DNA of 64,000 nt from Mesorhizobium sp. DCY119 (GCF_003590645.1 NZ_CP031834.1:2232501-2296500); one strand, 5' to 3'. Counted from the stretch's first letter, positions 52,240 to 61,513 are shown. The notes: generated by a model from the sequence alone, not told the origin. Made by a program: numbers and translations.

Positions 52240-53588
52240 CGGCCGCCTATAACAGTTTCGGCCGGACGACTGCGCCGGCGCGGTGGGCGATGCCTGCTGC
52301 CGAAGGCATCGCGCTGCTCAAGAGCGGTGCAGCCAACCCGGGGGCTCTCCTTGCCTACGGCAATGGCCGTTCCTATGGCGATAGCTGCCAGAACGAGGCC
52401 GGAAGCCTCGTCGACATGCGCTCAATGAAGCGCATCCTCTCCTTCAATGCCGAGACGGGCGTTGTCGAAGCGGAAGCGGGCGCGCTGCTTTCGGACATTA
52501 TCGCCTATGCTGCGCCGCATGGCTTCTTCCCGGCCGTTGTTCCGGGCACGCAGTTCGTGACGCTCGGCGGTGCGATTGCCAACGACGTCCATGGCAAGAA
52601 CCATCACCGGCGCGGCACTTTCGGCTGTCACGTCGAGTCCTTCGATCTGCTGCGCTCGGATGGCAAGACATATAGCTGCTCCGAAACCAGCAATGCGCGC
52701 CTGTTCTGGGCGACTATCGGCGGCATGGGCCTGACCGGCATCATCCTGTCAGCCTCCATCCGGCTGATGCGCGTGCCTTCGATTGACATTTCGGAACAGG
52801 TCACGCCCTTCGCCAATCTTGGCGAGTATTTCGATCTCGCCGAAGAGGCCGACGCGGCCAACGAATATGCGGTTGCCTGGATCGACCAGCTTGCTAGCGG
52901 CAAGGGAAGCGGGCGCGGGCTGCTGATGACCGGCAATCACGCCAGGCACGGCGCGCGGGTTTCGGCTCCAGCAAGTTCCCGGCTGTCCGTGCCGTTCCAG
53001 CCGCCTCTCAACATGCTCAACCGGCCGTTCCTGAAAGCCTTCAACGCTGCCTATCGCTGGCGCAAGGGCAGCAACACGGCCGAGCATCACGTGCCTTACC
53101 AAGGGTTTTTCTTTCCGCTGGACGGCGTGCGCGACTGGAACCGCCTCTACGGGCCGCGCGGGCTGTTCCAGCATCAGAGCGTGGTGCCGGAGGCCGTCGC
53201 ACGCGAAGCGATACCGGCAATGCTTGCCGCCGCGCGGCAGGCCGGGCAGGGATCGTTCCTCACCGTGCTCAAGCGCTTCGGATCGATCCGCTCGCCCGGC
53301 ATCCTGTCGTTCCCGCGGCCGGGCTATACGCTGACGCTGGATTTCCCGAACCGCGGCCGGTCGACGCTGTCGCTGTTGCAGCGGCTCGACGAGATCACCA
53401 TAGACGCAGGCGGCGCGGTCAATCCTTACAAGGATGCCCGCATGGGCGCCGATATTTTCGGGGCGTCATTCCCCGAATGGCAGCGGCTGGAAGTGCTGCG
53501 CGATCCGGCATTCACGTCCAGCTTCTGGGAGCGCACCGCGCGGCGGCTCCATGCCCGTCAAAGCGGGCATGTCGAAGCTGCTGAATAA
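52236..53588 (+). CDS. DprE1-like FAD-dependent decaprenylphosphoryl-ribose oxidase homologue
   Basis: A 450-residue VAO-fold oxidase. The N-terminus (YNSFGRTTAPARW) and flavin motifs AYGNGRSYGDSCQNEAG, VPGTQFVTLGGAIANDVHGKNHH and WATIGGMGLTGIIL are the DprE1 set. DprE1 oxidises the C2 hydroxyl of polyprenylphosphoryl-ribose, and DprE2 reduces it to the arabinose epimer. The end DIFGASFPEWQRLEVLRDP is also typical. The ATG overlaps the UbiA stop (ATGA). Homologues such as NoeH support D-arabinosylation of Nod factors in Azorhizobium, as I recall. Confidence 0.9.
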   Translation: MTAAYNSFGRTTAPARWAMPAAEGIALLKSGAANPGALLAYGNGRSYGDSCQNEAGSLVDMRSMKRILSFNAETGVVEAEAGALLSDIIAYAAPHGFFPAVVPGTQFVTLGGAIANDVHGKNHHRRGTFGCHVESFDLLRSDGKTYSCSETSNARLFWATIGGMGLTGIILSASIRLMRVPSIDISEQVTPFANLGEYFDLAEEADAANEYAVAWIDQLASGKGSGRGLLMTGNHARHGARVSAPASSRLSVPFQPPLNMLNRPFLKAFNAAYRWRKGSNTAEHHVPYQGFFFPLDGVRDWNRLYGPRGLFQHQSVVPEAVAREAIPAMLAAARQAGQGSFLTVLKRFGSIRSPGILSFPRPGYTLTLDFPNRGRSTLSLLQRLDEITIDAGGAVNPYKDARMGADIFGASFPEWQRLEVLRDPAFTSSFWERTARRLHARQSGHVEAAE

Positions 53589-53705
53589 TTAAATTGTGAG
53601 CAAATCATAGTAAACGTTTCATTATTATCGAACTTTTCAAATCACTCTTCTGTTTCATGAAATGTTTTCAGTTTTGTTTTATAGAGCGTGACGGGTGGGT
53701 AGGAC
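53589..53705 (+). promoter_or_regulatory. AT-rich leader/promoter region
   Basis: About 117 bases, markedly AT-rich against GC-rich surroundings, with TTGTGAGCAAATCATAG, the palindrome TTTCATGAAA and a TTTTATAGAG segment near the gene. It likely holds the promoter for the 53706-58607 gene run; exact hexamers are ambiguous. The base composition drop might mark a junction between two gene blocks. Confidence 0.4.
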
Positions 53706-54134
53706 ATGAAATACATCGCATTCATACTTTTCACGGTCATGACCAATGCGGCGGCGCAGTTGATGCTGAAGCACGGCATGATGACGCTTGGGCCGATCAC
53801 CTTTGCCGGGGTCAATCCCATCCTGAAGATACTTCAGATCGTGTTCAGCCCATGGGTATTCGCCGGGCTCGCCACGTTCGTCATCTCCATGGCCTCGCAT
53901 CTCTACGTGCTGTCGAAGGTAGAGCTTTCCTTCGCCTATCCTTTCCTCAGCCTGGCCTATGTCGCGGTCGCGGTATTCGCCTATTTTGTCTTCCGTGAAG
54001 ACCTCAATGCGTGGCGTATCGCCGGCATCGGCTTCATCTGTGTCGGCACCATACTGATTGCCCAGGGCGGCAGCGGACACGAAGAAGCGGGCGATCTTTC
54101 GAAACCTGTTCAGACAAGCGAGCTTGCACAATGA
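53706..54134 (+). CDS. Small DMT/EamA-type membrane protein, candidate lipid-linked sugar flippase
   Basis: A 142-residue protein with four helices (about 1-21, 45-64, 73-95, 100-120), in the SMR/ArnE/EamA superfamily. The N-terminus NAAAQLMLKHGMMTLGP and the YPFLSLAYVAVAVFAYFVFREDL segment are family-like. ArnE/ArnF-type pairs flip undecaprenyl-phosphate-linked aminoarabinose; a single four-helix protein beside sugar-lipid genes suits that kind of task. A polar tail follows the last helix. It overlaps the epimerase gene by four bases. Confidence 0.8.
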   Translation: MKYIAFILFTVMTNAAAQLMLKHGMMTLGPITFAGVNPILKILQIVFSPWVFAGLATFVISMASHLYVLSKVELSFAYPFLSLAYVAVAVFAYFVFREDLNAWRIAGIGFICVGTILIAQGGSGHEEAGDLSKPVQTSELAQ

Positions 54135-55138
54135 GACACGTCATTTTCGGAGGCGACGGCTTCGTCGGGCGCCATCTTGCGCCAAAGCTTCTGGCCGACG
54201 GACAGGAAGTGATCGTCGCCGACATCGTCAAAAGCGACCTGCCGCACTACCGCAACGTCGGCTTCGTCCAGTGCGACGTGACCGAGCCGGCCTCGGTGGA
54301 CGCTGTCGGCATCAAGGCCGACGACATGGTCTACAACCTGTCCGCCAAGATGCTGTCGCCGATCCAGGTGCGGGCCAAGCGGCACGACTTCTTCTTTCCG
54401 GTGAATTTTCACGGCACCGAGCACATCATGCAGGCGATGGACAGGGCGGGTGCGTCCAATCTCGTCCATTTCACCACCGACATGATCTACGGACACACCG
54501 TCACCTATCCAATGACCGAGGAACACCCGGTCGCGCCGCTCGGCGAATATGGCTGGTCGAAGCTTAAGACCGAAGACCTGGCCGTCGAATGGCGCAAGCG
54601 CGGCATGGCGATCTCGCTGTTCCGCCCGCGCCTCATCATCGGGCCTGGTCGTCTCGGCATCCTCGAAAAGCTGTTCAAGCTGATCGACTGGAACCTCCCG
54701 GTGCCGATGATCGGCTCGGGCAAGAACCCTTATCAGTTCATCTCGGTGTTCGACTGCGCCGAAGCTGCGCGCGCTGCCTGGAAGGCCGGCGTGCCGAACG
54801 AGGCCTATAATCTCGGCTCGCTCAACCCGCCGCCGGTGCGCAAGCTTCTGGGCGATCTGGTCAAGCATGCCGGTTCGAAGTCGATCCTGATCCCGACGCC
54901 GGGCTGGGCGGTCAAGCGTACGCTTGATCTGCTCGACATGATGAACATGCCGATCATGGACCCGGAGCAGTATCTGATCGCCGACGAGGAATGCGTTCTC
55001 GACGTTTCCAAGGGCGAACGGCAACTCGGTTGGGTGCCGCAGTATCGCGACGAGGACATGCTGATCGCCGCCTACAAGGAATACCGCGCCAAGAAAGACG
55101 GTCATGCAGTGGCCGCGAAACACGTTCCGGCCGAATAG
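54131..55138 (+). CDS. NAD-dependent epimerase/dehydratase (extended SDR)
   Basis: A 335-residue extended SDR. The NAD motif is FGGDGFVGRHLA (residues 5-16); the catalytic region shows FTTDMIYGHT and YGWSKLKTEDLA (YxxxK). NPYQFISVFDCAEA and a GERQLGWVPQY C-terminal motif are like nucleotide-sugar epimerases. DprE2 is a classical SDR, so this is not simply DprE2, but it may do the reductive step on the lipid-linked sugar or prepare a nucleotide sugar. Confidence 0.85.
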   Translation: MRHVIFGGDGFVGRHLAPKLLADGQEVIVADIVKSDLPHYRNVGFVQCDVTEPASVDAVGIKADDMVYNLSAKMLSPIQVRAKRHDFFFPVNFHGTEHIMQAMDRAGASNLVHFTTDMIYGHTVTYPMTEEHPVAPLGEYGWSKLKTEDLAVEWRKRGMAISLFRPRLIIGPGRLGILEKLFKLIDWNLPVPMIGSGKNPYQFISVFDCAEAARAAWKAGVPNEAYNLGSLNPPPVRKLLGDLVKHAGSKSILIPTPGWAVKRTLDLLDMMNMPIMDPEQYLIADEECVLDVSKGERQLGWVPQYRDEDMLIAAYKEYRAKKDGHAVAAKHVPAE

Positions 55139-55147
55139 GGGATATCG

Positions 55148-56620
55148 ATGACCGTCATGACCAAGCCGAACACCACAGATGCCCGTGCCGTCTTAGCTGC
55201 GCCAAGCCTTTCGCCGGTGACGATCGCCAAGCCCGATCTCATCAGCGTCGAACAGGCCAAGGCGATGGACGTCGCCCGCATGACCGACCTGTTCAAGGCG
55301 CATCTCAATCCCGGCCAGCTTCATTTCATGAAGCTGCTCGGCTTCCACAAGATCAAGATCGAGAGCGCCGAAGGCATGTATTACGTCGACCAGAATGGTC
55401 GTCGCATCCTCGATTTCTTCGGCGGTTTCGGCTCGCTGGCGCTGGGTCACAATCACCCGCGCATCATCGAGGCGCGCAAGAAATTCCAGGACGAGAAGCG
55501 CCAGGAAATCGCCATCGCCTTCATGTCGCAATATGCGGCAGCCCTTGCGCACAATCTGGCGCAGATCTCTCCCGGCGACCTCGACATGGTCTTCCTTGGC
55601 TCCTCCGGTTCGGAGGCGATGGAAGCGGCAATCAAGATCGCAGAACGCGCCGCCGGCCCGAAGCGGTCCAAGGTCGTCTATGCCGAAAATTCCTTCCATG
55701 GAAAGACCAAGGGCGTTCTGGCCATCACCGACGGCCAGCTCTATCGCGGTGAGTTCAAGCTGGTCGACAACACCGTGCGCGTGCCCTTCGGCGACATCGA
55801 CGCGATCGAGCGGGCGTTCAAGTCCGATCCCGAAATCGGCGTCATCATCCTTGAAACCATTCAGGGCGGCGGCGGCATCGTGCAGGCGCCCGCCGAATTC
55901 TGGCAGAAGCTGCGCGCGCTCTGCGACAAGCATGGCGTGATCTGGGTTGCCGATGAGGTTCAGTGCGGTGTTGGCCGCTCCGGCCGCTTCTATGCCTTCG
56001 AGCATTACGGCGTCGTGCCGGATGTGACGGCGGTGGCCAAGTCGCTCGGCGGCGGCAAGTCGGCCATGGCGGCGATGATCGCCAAGCGCGATATCTACAT
56101 GAAGGCCTATGGCACGCCGAAGACGGCGATGATCCATGCCGCCGCCACCTTCGGCGGTATCGGCGAGGCTTCCATCACGGCCATCGAGACGCTGAACGTG
56201 CTCTATGACGAAGGACTGATCGAGAATGCCGCCGTCACCGGTGACTATCTGCTCGAACGGCTCCAGGCGCTTCAGGCGAAATATCCGAAGATCATCAAGG
56301 ACGTTCGCGGCAAGGGCTTCATGGTCGGCCTCGAGTTCCACGATTTCTCGCAGACGCTGCCGATGGTGCTGCGTCCGGTGGTCAGCGTGCTCGACGACAA
56401 GCTGAAGGGCTCGCTGTCGGGCTTCGTCGGCGCGCTGCTGCTGCGTGACTATGACGTGCTGGTGGCCTTTACCGAATACAACCGCAACGTCATCCGCTTG
56501 CTGCCGCCGCTGATCTGCCAGCGCGAGCATGTCGATAAGCTCGTGGATTCGATGGACGATCTCCTGTCGCGCGGCATCGTGTCGATCGTCAAGGATTTCG
56601 TGAAATCGCAGATGAAGTGA
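55148..56620 (+). CDS. Class III PLP-dependent aminotransferase
   Basis: A 490-residue fold-type I class III aminotransferase with a ~60-residue N-terminal extension (HLNPGQLHFMKLLG). Motifs: FFGGFGSLALGHNHPRI, SSGSEAMEAAIKIAE, DEVQCGVGRSGRFYAFEHYG, and the PLP lysine in AVAKSLGGGKSAMA. Relatives transaminate polyamines, amino acids or sugars. It starts nine bases after the epimerase, so it probably acts on the same or a linked substrate; an aminosugar product is a possibility. Confidence 0.88.
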   Translation: MTVMTKPNTTDARAVLAAPSLSPVTIAKPDLISVEQAKAMDVARMTDLFKAHLNPGQLHFMKLLGFHKIKIESAEGMYYVDQNGRRILDFFGGFGSLALGHNHPRIIEARKKFQDEKRQEIAIAFMSQYAAALAHNLAQISPGDLDMVFLGSSGSEAMEAAIKIAERAAGPKRSKVVYAENSFHGKTKGVLAITDGQLYRGEFKLVDNTVRVPFGDIDAIERAFKSDPEIGVIILETIQGGGGIVQAPAEFWQKLRALCDKHGVIWVADEVQCGVGRSGRFYAFEHYGVVPDVTAVAKSLGGGKSAMAAMIAKRDIYMKAYGTPKTAMIHAAATFGGIGEASITAIETLNVLYDEGLIENAAVTGDYLLERLQALQAKYPKIIKDVRGKGFMVGLEFHDFSQTLPMVLRPVVSVLDDKLKGSLSGFVGALLLRDYDVLVAFTEYNRNVIRLLPPLICQREHVDKLVDSMDDLLSRGIVSIVKDFVKSQMK

Positions 56621-56643
56621 CGGTATAAGGCAGGGGGCAGGGC

Positions 56644-57834
56644 ATGGCACAGTCGCAAGGGACGGCCATAGGTTGGGCGATGGGAACGGGTGCCGCTGAG
56701 GCGCTCGGGCGGGCGGCGTCGAACCGGACGCTGCTCGACCGGATCGCTGCCGTCTTCTTCCTCGCCATCTTCCTGTTCGTCGCGGCCTACACCTGGGTGC
56801 GGCCGGACTACAACTGGGACATGGTCGCCTACATCGCCAGCGCGCTTGAGAACCGGACGGAGACGCCGGAGCAGCTTCACGCCGAGACCTGGAAGGCTGT
56901 CAGCGAAGGCGCGCGCGAGGCGCAGCTCTACAATCTGCAATACGGCAATCCTTATAACCGCCATCAGTGGGAAAACCCGGCGGATTTCGAGTCGCAACTA
57001 TCGATGTTCCGGGTGAAGCTCGGCTACATCGAAGCGTTGCGCGTGCTGGAGCCCATCACCGGCATCACAAGGGCGGCGATCCTGCTCTCCGTGCTTCCAG
57101 CACTTGGCTTCGCGTTGATCTGTCTGTTCTGGCTTGGTCGCGAAAACGCGCTGCAAGGGGCGATCATATTGGCGCCGGCGCTGATCGTCGCCGATGTGTT
57201 CCATATGACGACTGCGGTGACGCCGGACATGCTGCTTGCCCTGGTGTCCATGGGGGCGCTCTATCTGCTGGCCAGGAAACACGACATCGCCGCCTGCCTG
57301 CTGCTGTTCCTGTCGGTATTCGTGCGGCCGGACAACATCATCCTCATTTTCGCGCTGCTTCTGACTGCCATCGCCTTCGGCTGGCGGCTCTTGCCGATTG
57401 CGCTCACTTTTGTGGCGTCCTTCGCAGCCTGCCTGCTGATCTCGAAACTCGGCGGCCATCCCGGCTGGTGGGCGCATTTCTATTTCTCCTGCGTCGAGAT
57501 CCAGAACTCGATGACAAACTTCCACCCTGACTTTTCGCTGGTCGCCTTCATCAAGGGGTATGCGCGGGGTGCGGCGGTCGCGCTGCTCGACAATGACTGG
57601 CCGCCGCTTTTCCTCGCGATCCTGGCCGGCTGGGCGCTGCTGTGGCGCGCGGGCCGAGCCGGCACTGGCCGCGAGAATGCACTGATGTTCGCACTGGCCA
57701 TCGGCACGCTCGGCAAGTTCGCCAGCTTCCCGCTGCCTGACGACCGTTTCTACTTCGTTTTCCTCGCGGGCATGGCGATGCTGCTCGTCGTCATGTGGAA
57801 GCCGCGTTTCGATATCGCACCTGGAAAGGCATGA
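56644..57834 (+). CDS. Polytopic membrane protein, GT-C glycosyltransferase-like
   Basis: A 396-residue protein with about ten hydrophobic helices. After the first helix (about 38-56) comes the loop VRPDYNWDMVAYIASALENR, with two aspartates placed like the catalytic residues of the first extracytoplasmic loop of GT-C glycosyltransferases. The loop YGNPYNRHQWENPADFESQ follows. These enzymes use polyprenyl-phosphate sugars, matching the neighbouring HAD-UbiA and DprE1-like genes. No family can be named from motifs alone. AGGGGGCAGGGC stands upstream of its ATG. Confidence 0.65.
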   Translation: MAQSQGTAIGWAMGTGAAEALGRAASNRTLLDRIAAVFFLAIFLFVAAYTWVRPDYNWDMVAYIASALENRTETPEQLHAETWKAVSEGAREAQLYNLQYGNPYNRHQWENPADFESQLSMFRVKLGYIEALRVLEPITGITRAAILLSVLPALGFALICLFWLGRENALQGAIILAPALIVADVFHMTTAVTPDMLLALVSMGALYLLARKHDIAACLLLFLSVFVRPDNIILIFALLLTAIAFGWRLLPIALTFVASFAACLLISKLGGHPGWWAHFYFSCVEIQNSMTNFHPDFSLVAFIKGYARGAAVALLDNDWPPLFLAILAGWALLWRAGRAGTGRENALMFALAIGTLGKFASFPLPDDRFYFVFLAGMAMLLVVMWKPRFDIAPGKA

Positions 57835-58607
57835 TCATGGACGGAGCCGAAGCCTCGGTCTTCATGGAATTCGTTCGCGTCGTTTTGGCGCTCGGCGTTC
57901 CGGTCGGCATCCTCAATCGCGGCGCCCCGCTCAGGGGCACGCGGTTTCTCGCATGGGCAGCACTCAATGCCCGTTTCGGGCGCGGACGCCCCTTCCAGAT
58001 GGTCAATGTCGGTGCCTGCGACGGCGCATTGTTCGACGACGTGACGCCGTGGCTGCACCGCATTCCGAATGCGCGTGCCGTGCTGGTCGAACCGATCCCC
58101 TACAACCAGCAGCGCCTGCGCAAGAACTATCCTGATACCGAACGTTTCAGGATCGAGCCGCTGGCGATCACCACAAAACCCGGCTCGATCACCGTGAAGA
58201 CTTTTGACGCGGCAGCCCTCGAAGCCGGCACGCTGCCGATCGAGTTCATCGGCTGCTCTTCCATCACCGACACCAACCTGATGTCAGGCAAGAATGCCTG
58301 GGGCGAGGCGGATATCGATTTCAAGAAATTCGCGCCTTACCTCAGGGATATCGAAGTTCCCTCCGACACGCTGCAATCCGTGCTCGACCGCAACAAGGTC
58401 GAACATATCGACGCCTTCCTGGTCGATTGCGAGGGTGCCGACTGGATCGTCTTCGACCAGCTCGACCTCGAGCGCTACCGCCCGGGCATGATCAAGGTCG
58501 AGATCGGCGCGCTGCCGGCGACTGAGATCGGCAATGTCGTCGTCAAGCTGAAGACCGCCGGCTATCACGTCGGCATCTACGCCGAGGACATCTGGGCGTT
58601 TTCTTGA
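57831..58607 (+). CDS. FkbM-family methyltransferase
   Basis: A 258-residue SAM-dependent methyltransferase. A short hydrophobic N-terminus (FVRVVLALGVPVGIL) precedes the SAM motif QMVNVGACDGALFDDV (about 56-71), a VLVEPIPYNQQRLRKNYPD region and the FkbM signature HIDAFLVDCEGADW with IKVEIGALP. FkbM proteins methylate hydroxyls of sugars or polyketides; noeI-like and surface-sugar enzymes belong here. The ATG at 57831 overlaps the previous stop by four bases. It completes the presumed sugar-decoration operon. Confidence 0.87.
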   Translation: MIMDGAEASVFMEFVRVVLALGVPVGILNRGAPLRGTRFLAWAALNARFGRGRPFQMVNVGACDGALFDDVTPWLHRIPNARAVLVEPIPYNQQRLRKNYPDTERFRIEPLAITTKPGSITVKTFDAAALEAGTLPIEFIGCSSITDTNLMSGKNAWGEADIDFKKFAPYLRDIEVPSDTLQSVLDRNKVEHIDAFLVDCEGADWIVFDQLDLERYRPGMIKVEIGALPATEIGNVVVKLKTAGYHVGIYAEDIWAFS

Positions 58608-58638
58608 ATTCCTTCGCGGGTAGTCGGCGGTTTATTTG

Positions 58639-58797
58639 GTGCGTCCTTCGAGGCTCGCTTTGCGAGCACCTCAGGATGAGGGCAGTAGGAGCCATTCTTC
58701 GCCCAAGTCCTGATAGACTGGGCGTTTCAGAACTGGGCGTGAAGTACCAACCTCCCTCATCCTGAGGTGCTCGCAAAGCGAGCCTCGAAGGACGCAC
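58639..58797. repeat. Large dispersed inverted repeat, copy 2
   Basis: Perfect 44-bp arms at 58639-58682 and 58754-58797; each arm itself contains a small palindrome (CTCGCTTTGCGAG). The centre shares TTTCAGAACT-GGCGTGAA with copy 1 at 22901-23204. It follows the FkbM stop by about 30 bases and probably ends that transcript. Confidence 0.9.
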
Positions 58798-58914
58798 TGA
58801 AAACTTAAGCTTCGGCCCGTCGCTCGGCTTTTTTGGAATGTCGCAAACAGGCTGCAATCGCGCTGCCCGCTCGCCCTATAGTCTGCCCGCATTACCACTT
58901 TGGAGTCGCGGGCA

Positions 58915-61476
58915 ATGGCAGGGTTTCCGGCAAAGGCGAAGGTCGTCATCATCGGGTTGGGCGGGATCGTCGGCGCTTCGATCGCCCATCACCTGATCGA
59001 GCGCGGATGGGACGATATCGTCGGCATTGACAAGTCCGGCATCCCGACCGACATCGGCTCGACGGCGCATGCCTCCGACTTCTGCTACACGATCAGCCAC
59101 GACTATCTTTCGGTGTGGACCACACAGTATTCCATCGATTTCTACGAGAAGATGGGCCACTACGCCCGCATCGGTGGCTTGGAAGTCGCGCGTACCGGCG
59201 ACGATACCTGGATGGAAGAGATCAAGCGCAAGCTTTCCTCCGCCAAGGCGTTTGGCACCCGTGCGCACTACGTTTCTCCGGCTGAAATCAAGAAGATGTT
59301 CCCGCTGATTGAGGAAGATCAGGTCATGGGCGGCATGTTCGATCCCGATGCCGGCCTCGTCGTCCCACGCTCGCAGACGGTTGCCGGCAAGCTGGTCGAT
59401 GCCGCCGAAAAATCCGGCAAGCTCAAGGTCTTCGGCAACACGCCGGCGACCTCGCTCCTCGTCGAGAATGGCCGCATCAAGGGCGTCGTCACGCATCGCG
59501 GCACTATTCATGCCGATCATGTCATCGTCTGCGCCGGCATCTGGGGCCGCCTGATCGCCGAGATGGTCGGTGAGGACCTGCCGGTGATGCCGGTCGACCA
59601 TCCGCTGACCTTCTTCGGCCCCTATAACGAGTTCGAAGGGACGGGCAAGGAGATCGGCTACCCGCTGCTGCGCGACCAGGGCAACTCCGCCTATATGCGC
59701 GACACCGGCGATCCGAAGACCACCGAAGGCGGCCAGATCGAGTGGGGTTATTACGAGACCACCAATCCGCGCCTCTGCCATCCGCGCGACATTCTCGAGA
59801 AGCACCAGGCGCGCCTGTCGCCTTCGCAGCGCGACCTCGACATGGAACAGATCATGGAGCCGCTCGAAAAGGCCATGGAACTGACGCCGATCCTGGGCGA
59901 ACTCGGATACAATGAAAGCCACTCCTTCAACGGCTTGCTTCAGGTGTCGGCTGCGGGCGGCCCCTCCTGCGGCGAGAGCCAGAAGGTGCGCGGCCTGTGG
60001 TATTGCGTCGCCATCTGGGTGAAGGACGGTCCCGGCTACGGCAAGCTCATCGCCGACTGGATGACGGACGGCCGCACCGAGATCGACCACAACAGCATCG
60101 ACTATGCGCGCTTCTATCCGCACCAGCTCGAAGAGAAATTCATCGAGGGCCGAACCTACGAGGCTGCCCAGAAGATTTACTTCCCGGCCGTGCACACCCG
60201 CGAACCTTATGCCACCGGCCGCAACGTCAAGCGCTCGCCCTTCTATGACCGCGAAGTCGAGCTTGGCGGCTACTTCATGGAACTCGGCGGCTGGGAGCGT
60301 GCGCATGGCTACAAGGCCAACGAGCACCTTCTGGAAAAATACGGCAACCGCGTGCCGGTGCGCGAGAACGAATGGGACAATCGCCACTTCTGGCGCGTCT
60401 CCAATGCCGAGCATCTGGCGATGAGCGAGGATTGCGGCGTCGTCAATCTCTCGCACTTCCACATGGTGGATATCGAAGGGCCGGATCATGTCGAGCTTCT
60501 CGAATGGCTCTGCGCCGCCAAGATCGGTGGCGACGGCAATATCGGCAAGGGCGTCTACACCCACTTCCTCGACGACGAGGGCATGGTGCGCGCCGACTTC
60601 ACCGTCTTCCGCCTGGCCGACCGCTGCCGCCTCGTGAACGGCGCCGATGCCGGCCCGCGCGACTTCCATTACATGAAGCGCGTTGCCGAAGATCGTGGCC
60701 TCGACGTCACCATCACCGACGTCTCGGAAAAATTCATCACCGTCGGCATATGGGGACCGAATGCCCGCGATACGCTGAAAAAGGTGGTCGCCGACCCAGC
60801 CGGCCTCGACATCGAAAACTTCGCCTTCGCCGCGATCAAGCAGATCGAAATCGCCGGCAAGCCGGTCACCGCCTTCCGCATCTCCTATGTCGGCGAGCAG
60901 GGCTGGGAACTGCACATGAAGTACGAGGACGGCCTTGCCGTCTGGGATGCGTTGCGCGCGACGGGCGTCATGGCCTTCGGTGTCGAGACCTACGCGAACT
61001 CGCGCCGCATGGAAAAGAGCCTGCGCTTGCAGAACGGCGATCTCCTGACGCAGTACAACCTCATCGAGGCCGATCTTGCCCGTCCGAAGGTCAAGGAAGC
61101 GGATTTCCGCGGCAAGGCGAAGCATCTGGAATACAAGGCGCGCGAGCACCAGCCCGCCATGCTCTGCACACTCGTCATGACGGAGAACACTGACAGCAAG
61201 GGCGTGAAGCGCTATCCCGTCGGCACGATGCCGGTCATCGACGCGGACACCGGCGCTGTGCTGATCGATGAACTCGGCCGCCGCTCCTACACGACTTCCG
61301 TCGCCTACGGCCCGACCCTCGGCAAGAACATCGCGCTTGCCTACCTTCCCTGGGCCTACTGCCAGGAAGGCCGCAAACTGAGCGTCGAGTATTTTGGTGA
61401 GACCTATCCGGTGGAAGTGGCTGCCGTTGGCTACAAGCCGCTGTATGACCCGGAGAACCTCAAGCCGCGAAGCTAG
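58915..61476 (+). CDS. FAD-dependent oxidoreductase, dimethylglycine dehydrogenase family (paralogue 3)
   Basis: An 853-residue protein with DAO, FAO_M and GCV_T/GCV_T_C domains. The dinucleotide motif is VIIGLGGIVGASIAHHL, with a leucine where the others have glycine. The flavin-histidine motif is divergent, GSTAHASDF in place of STWHAAG. EYKPLYDPENLKP-type ending (YKPLYDPENLKPRS) is like the family. It is a stand-alone gene between two repeats, not next to folate or sox genes. The start at 58915 gives the usual N-terminus; GGAG lies 11 bases upstream. Confidence 0.88.
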   Translation: MAGFPAKAKVVIIGLGGIVGASIAHHLIERGWDDIVGIDKSGIPTDIGSTAHASDFCYTISHDYLSVWTTQYSIDFYEKMGHYARIGGLEVARTGDDTWMEEIKRKLSSAKAFGTRAHYVSPAEIKKMFPLIEEDQVMGGMFDPDAGLVVPRSQTVAGKLVDAAEKSGKLKVFGNTPATSLLVENGRIKGVVTHRGTIHADHVIVCAGIWGRLIAEMVGEDLPVMPVDHPLTFFGPYNEFEGTGKEIGYPLLRDQGNSAYMRDTGDPKTTEGGQIEWGYYETTNPRLCHPRDILEKHQARLSPSQRDLDMEQIMEPLEKAMELTPILGELGYNESHSFNGLLQVSAAGGPSCGESQKVRGLWYCVAIWVKDGPGYGKLIADWMTDGRTEIDHNSIDYARFYPHQLEEKFIEGRTYEAAQKIYFPAVHTREPYATGRNVKRSPFYDREVELGGYFMELGGWERAHGYKANEHLLEKYGNRVPVRENEWDNRHFWRVSNAEHLAMSEDCGVVNLSHFHMVDIEGPDHVELLEWLCAAKIGGDGNIGKGVYTHFLDDEGMVRADFTVFRLADRCRLVNGADAGPRDFHYMKRVAEDRGLDVTITDVSEKFITVGIWGPNARDTLKKVVADPAGLDIENFAFAAIKQIEIAGKPVTAFRISYVGEQGWELHMKYEDGLAVWDALRATGVMAFGVETYANSRRMEKSLRLQNGDLLTQYNLIEADLARPKVKEADFRGKAKHLEYKAREHQPAMLCTLVMTENTDSKGVKRYPVGTMPVIDADTGAVLIDELGRRSYTTSVAYGPTLGKNIALAYLPWAYCQEGRKLSVEYFGETYPVEVAAVGYKPLYDPENLKPRS

Positions 61477-61513
61477 AGGTTTTTGCGGCGATGGGACTTG
61501 GTCGGTAAGGTCT

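Noticed and set aside
54131-55138. Simple DprE2 identity for the SDR
   Set aside because: DprE2 is a classical short SDR; this protein has the extended epimerase/dehydratase layout with YxxxK plus a C-terminal substrate domain, so only a possible functional replacement is suggested.
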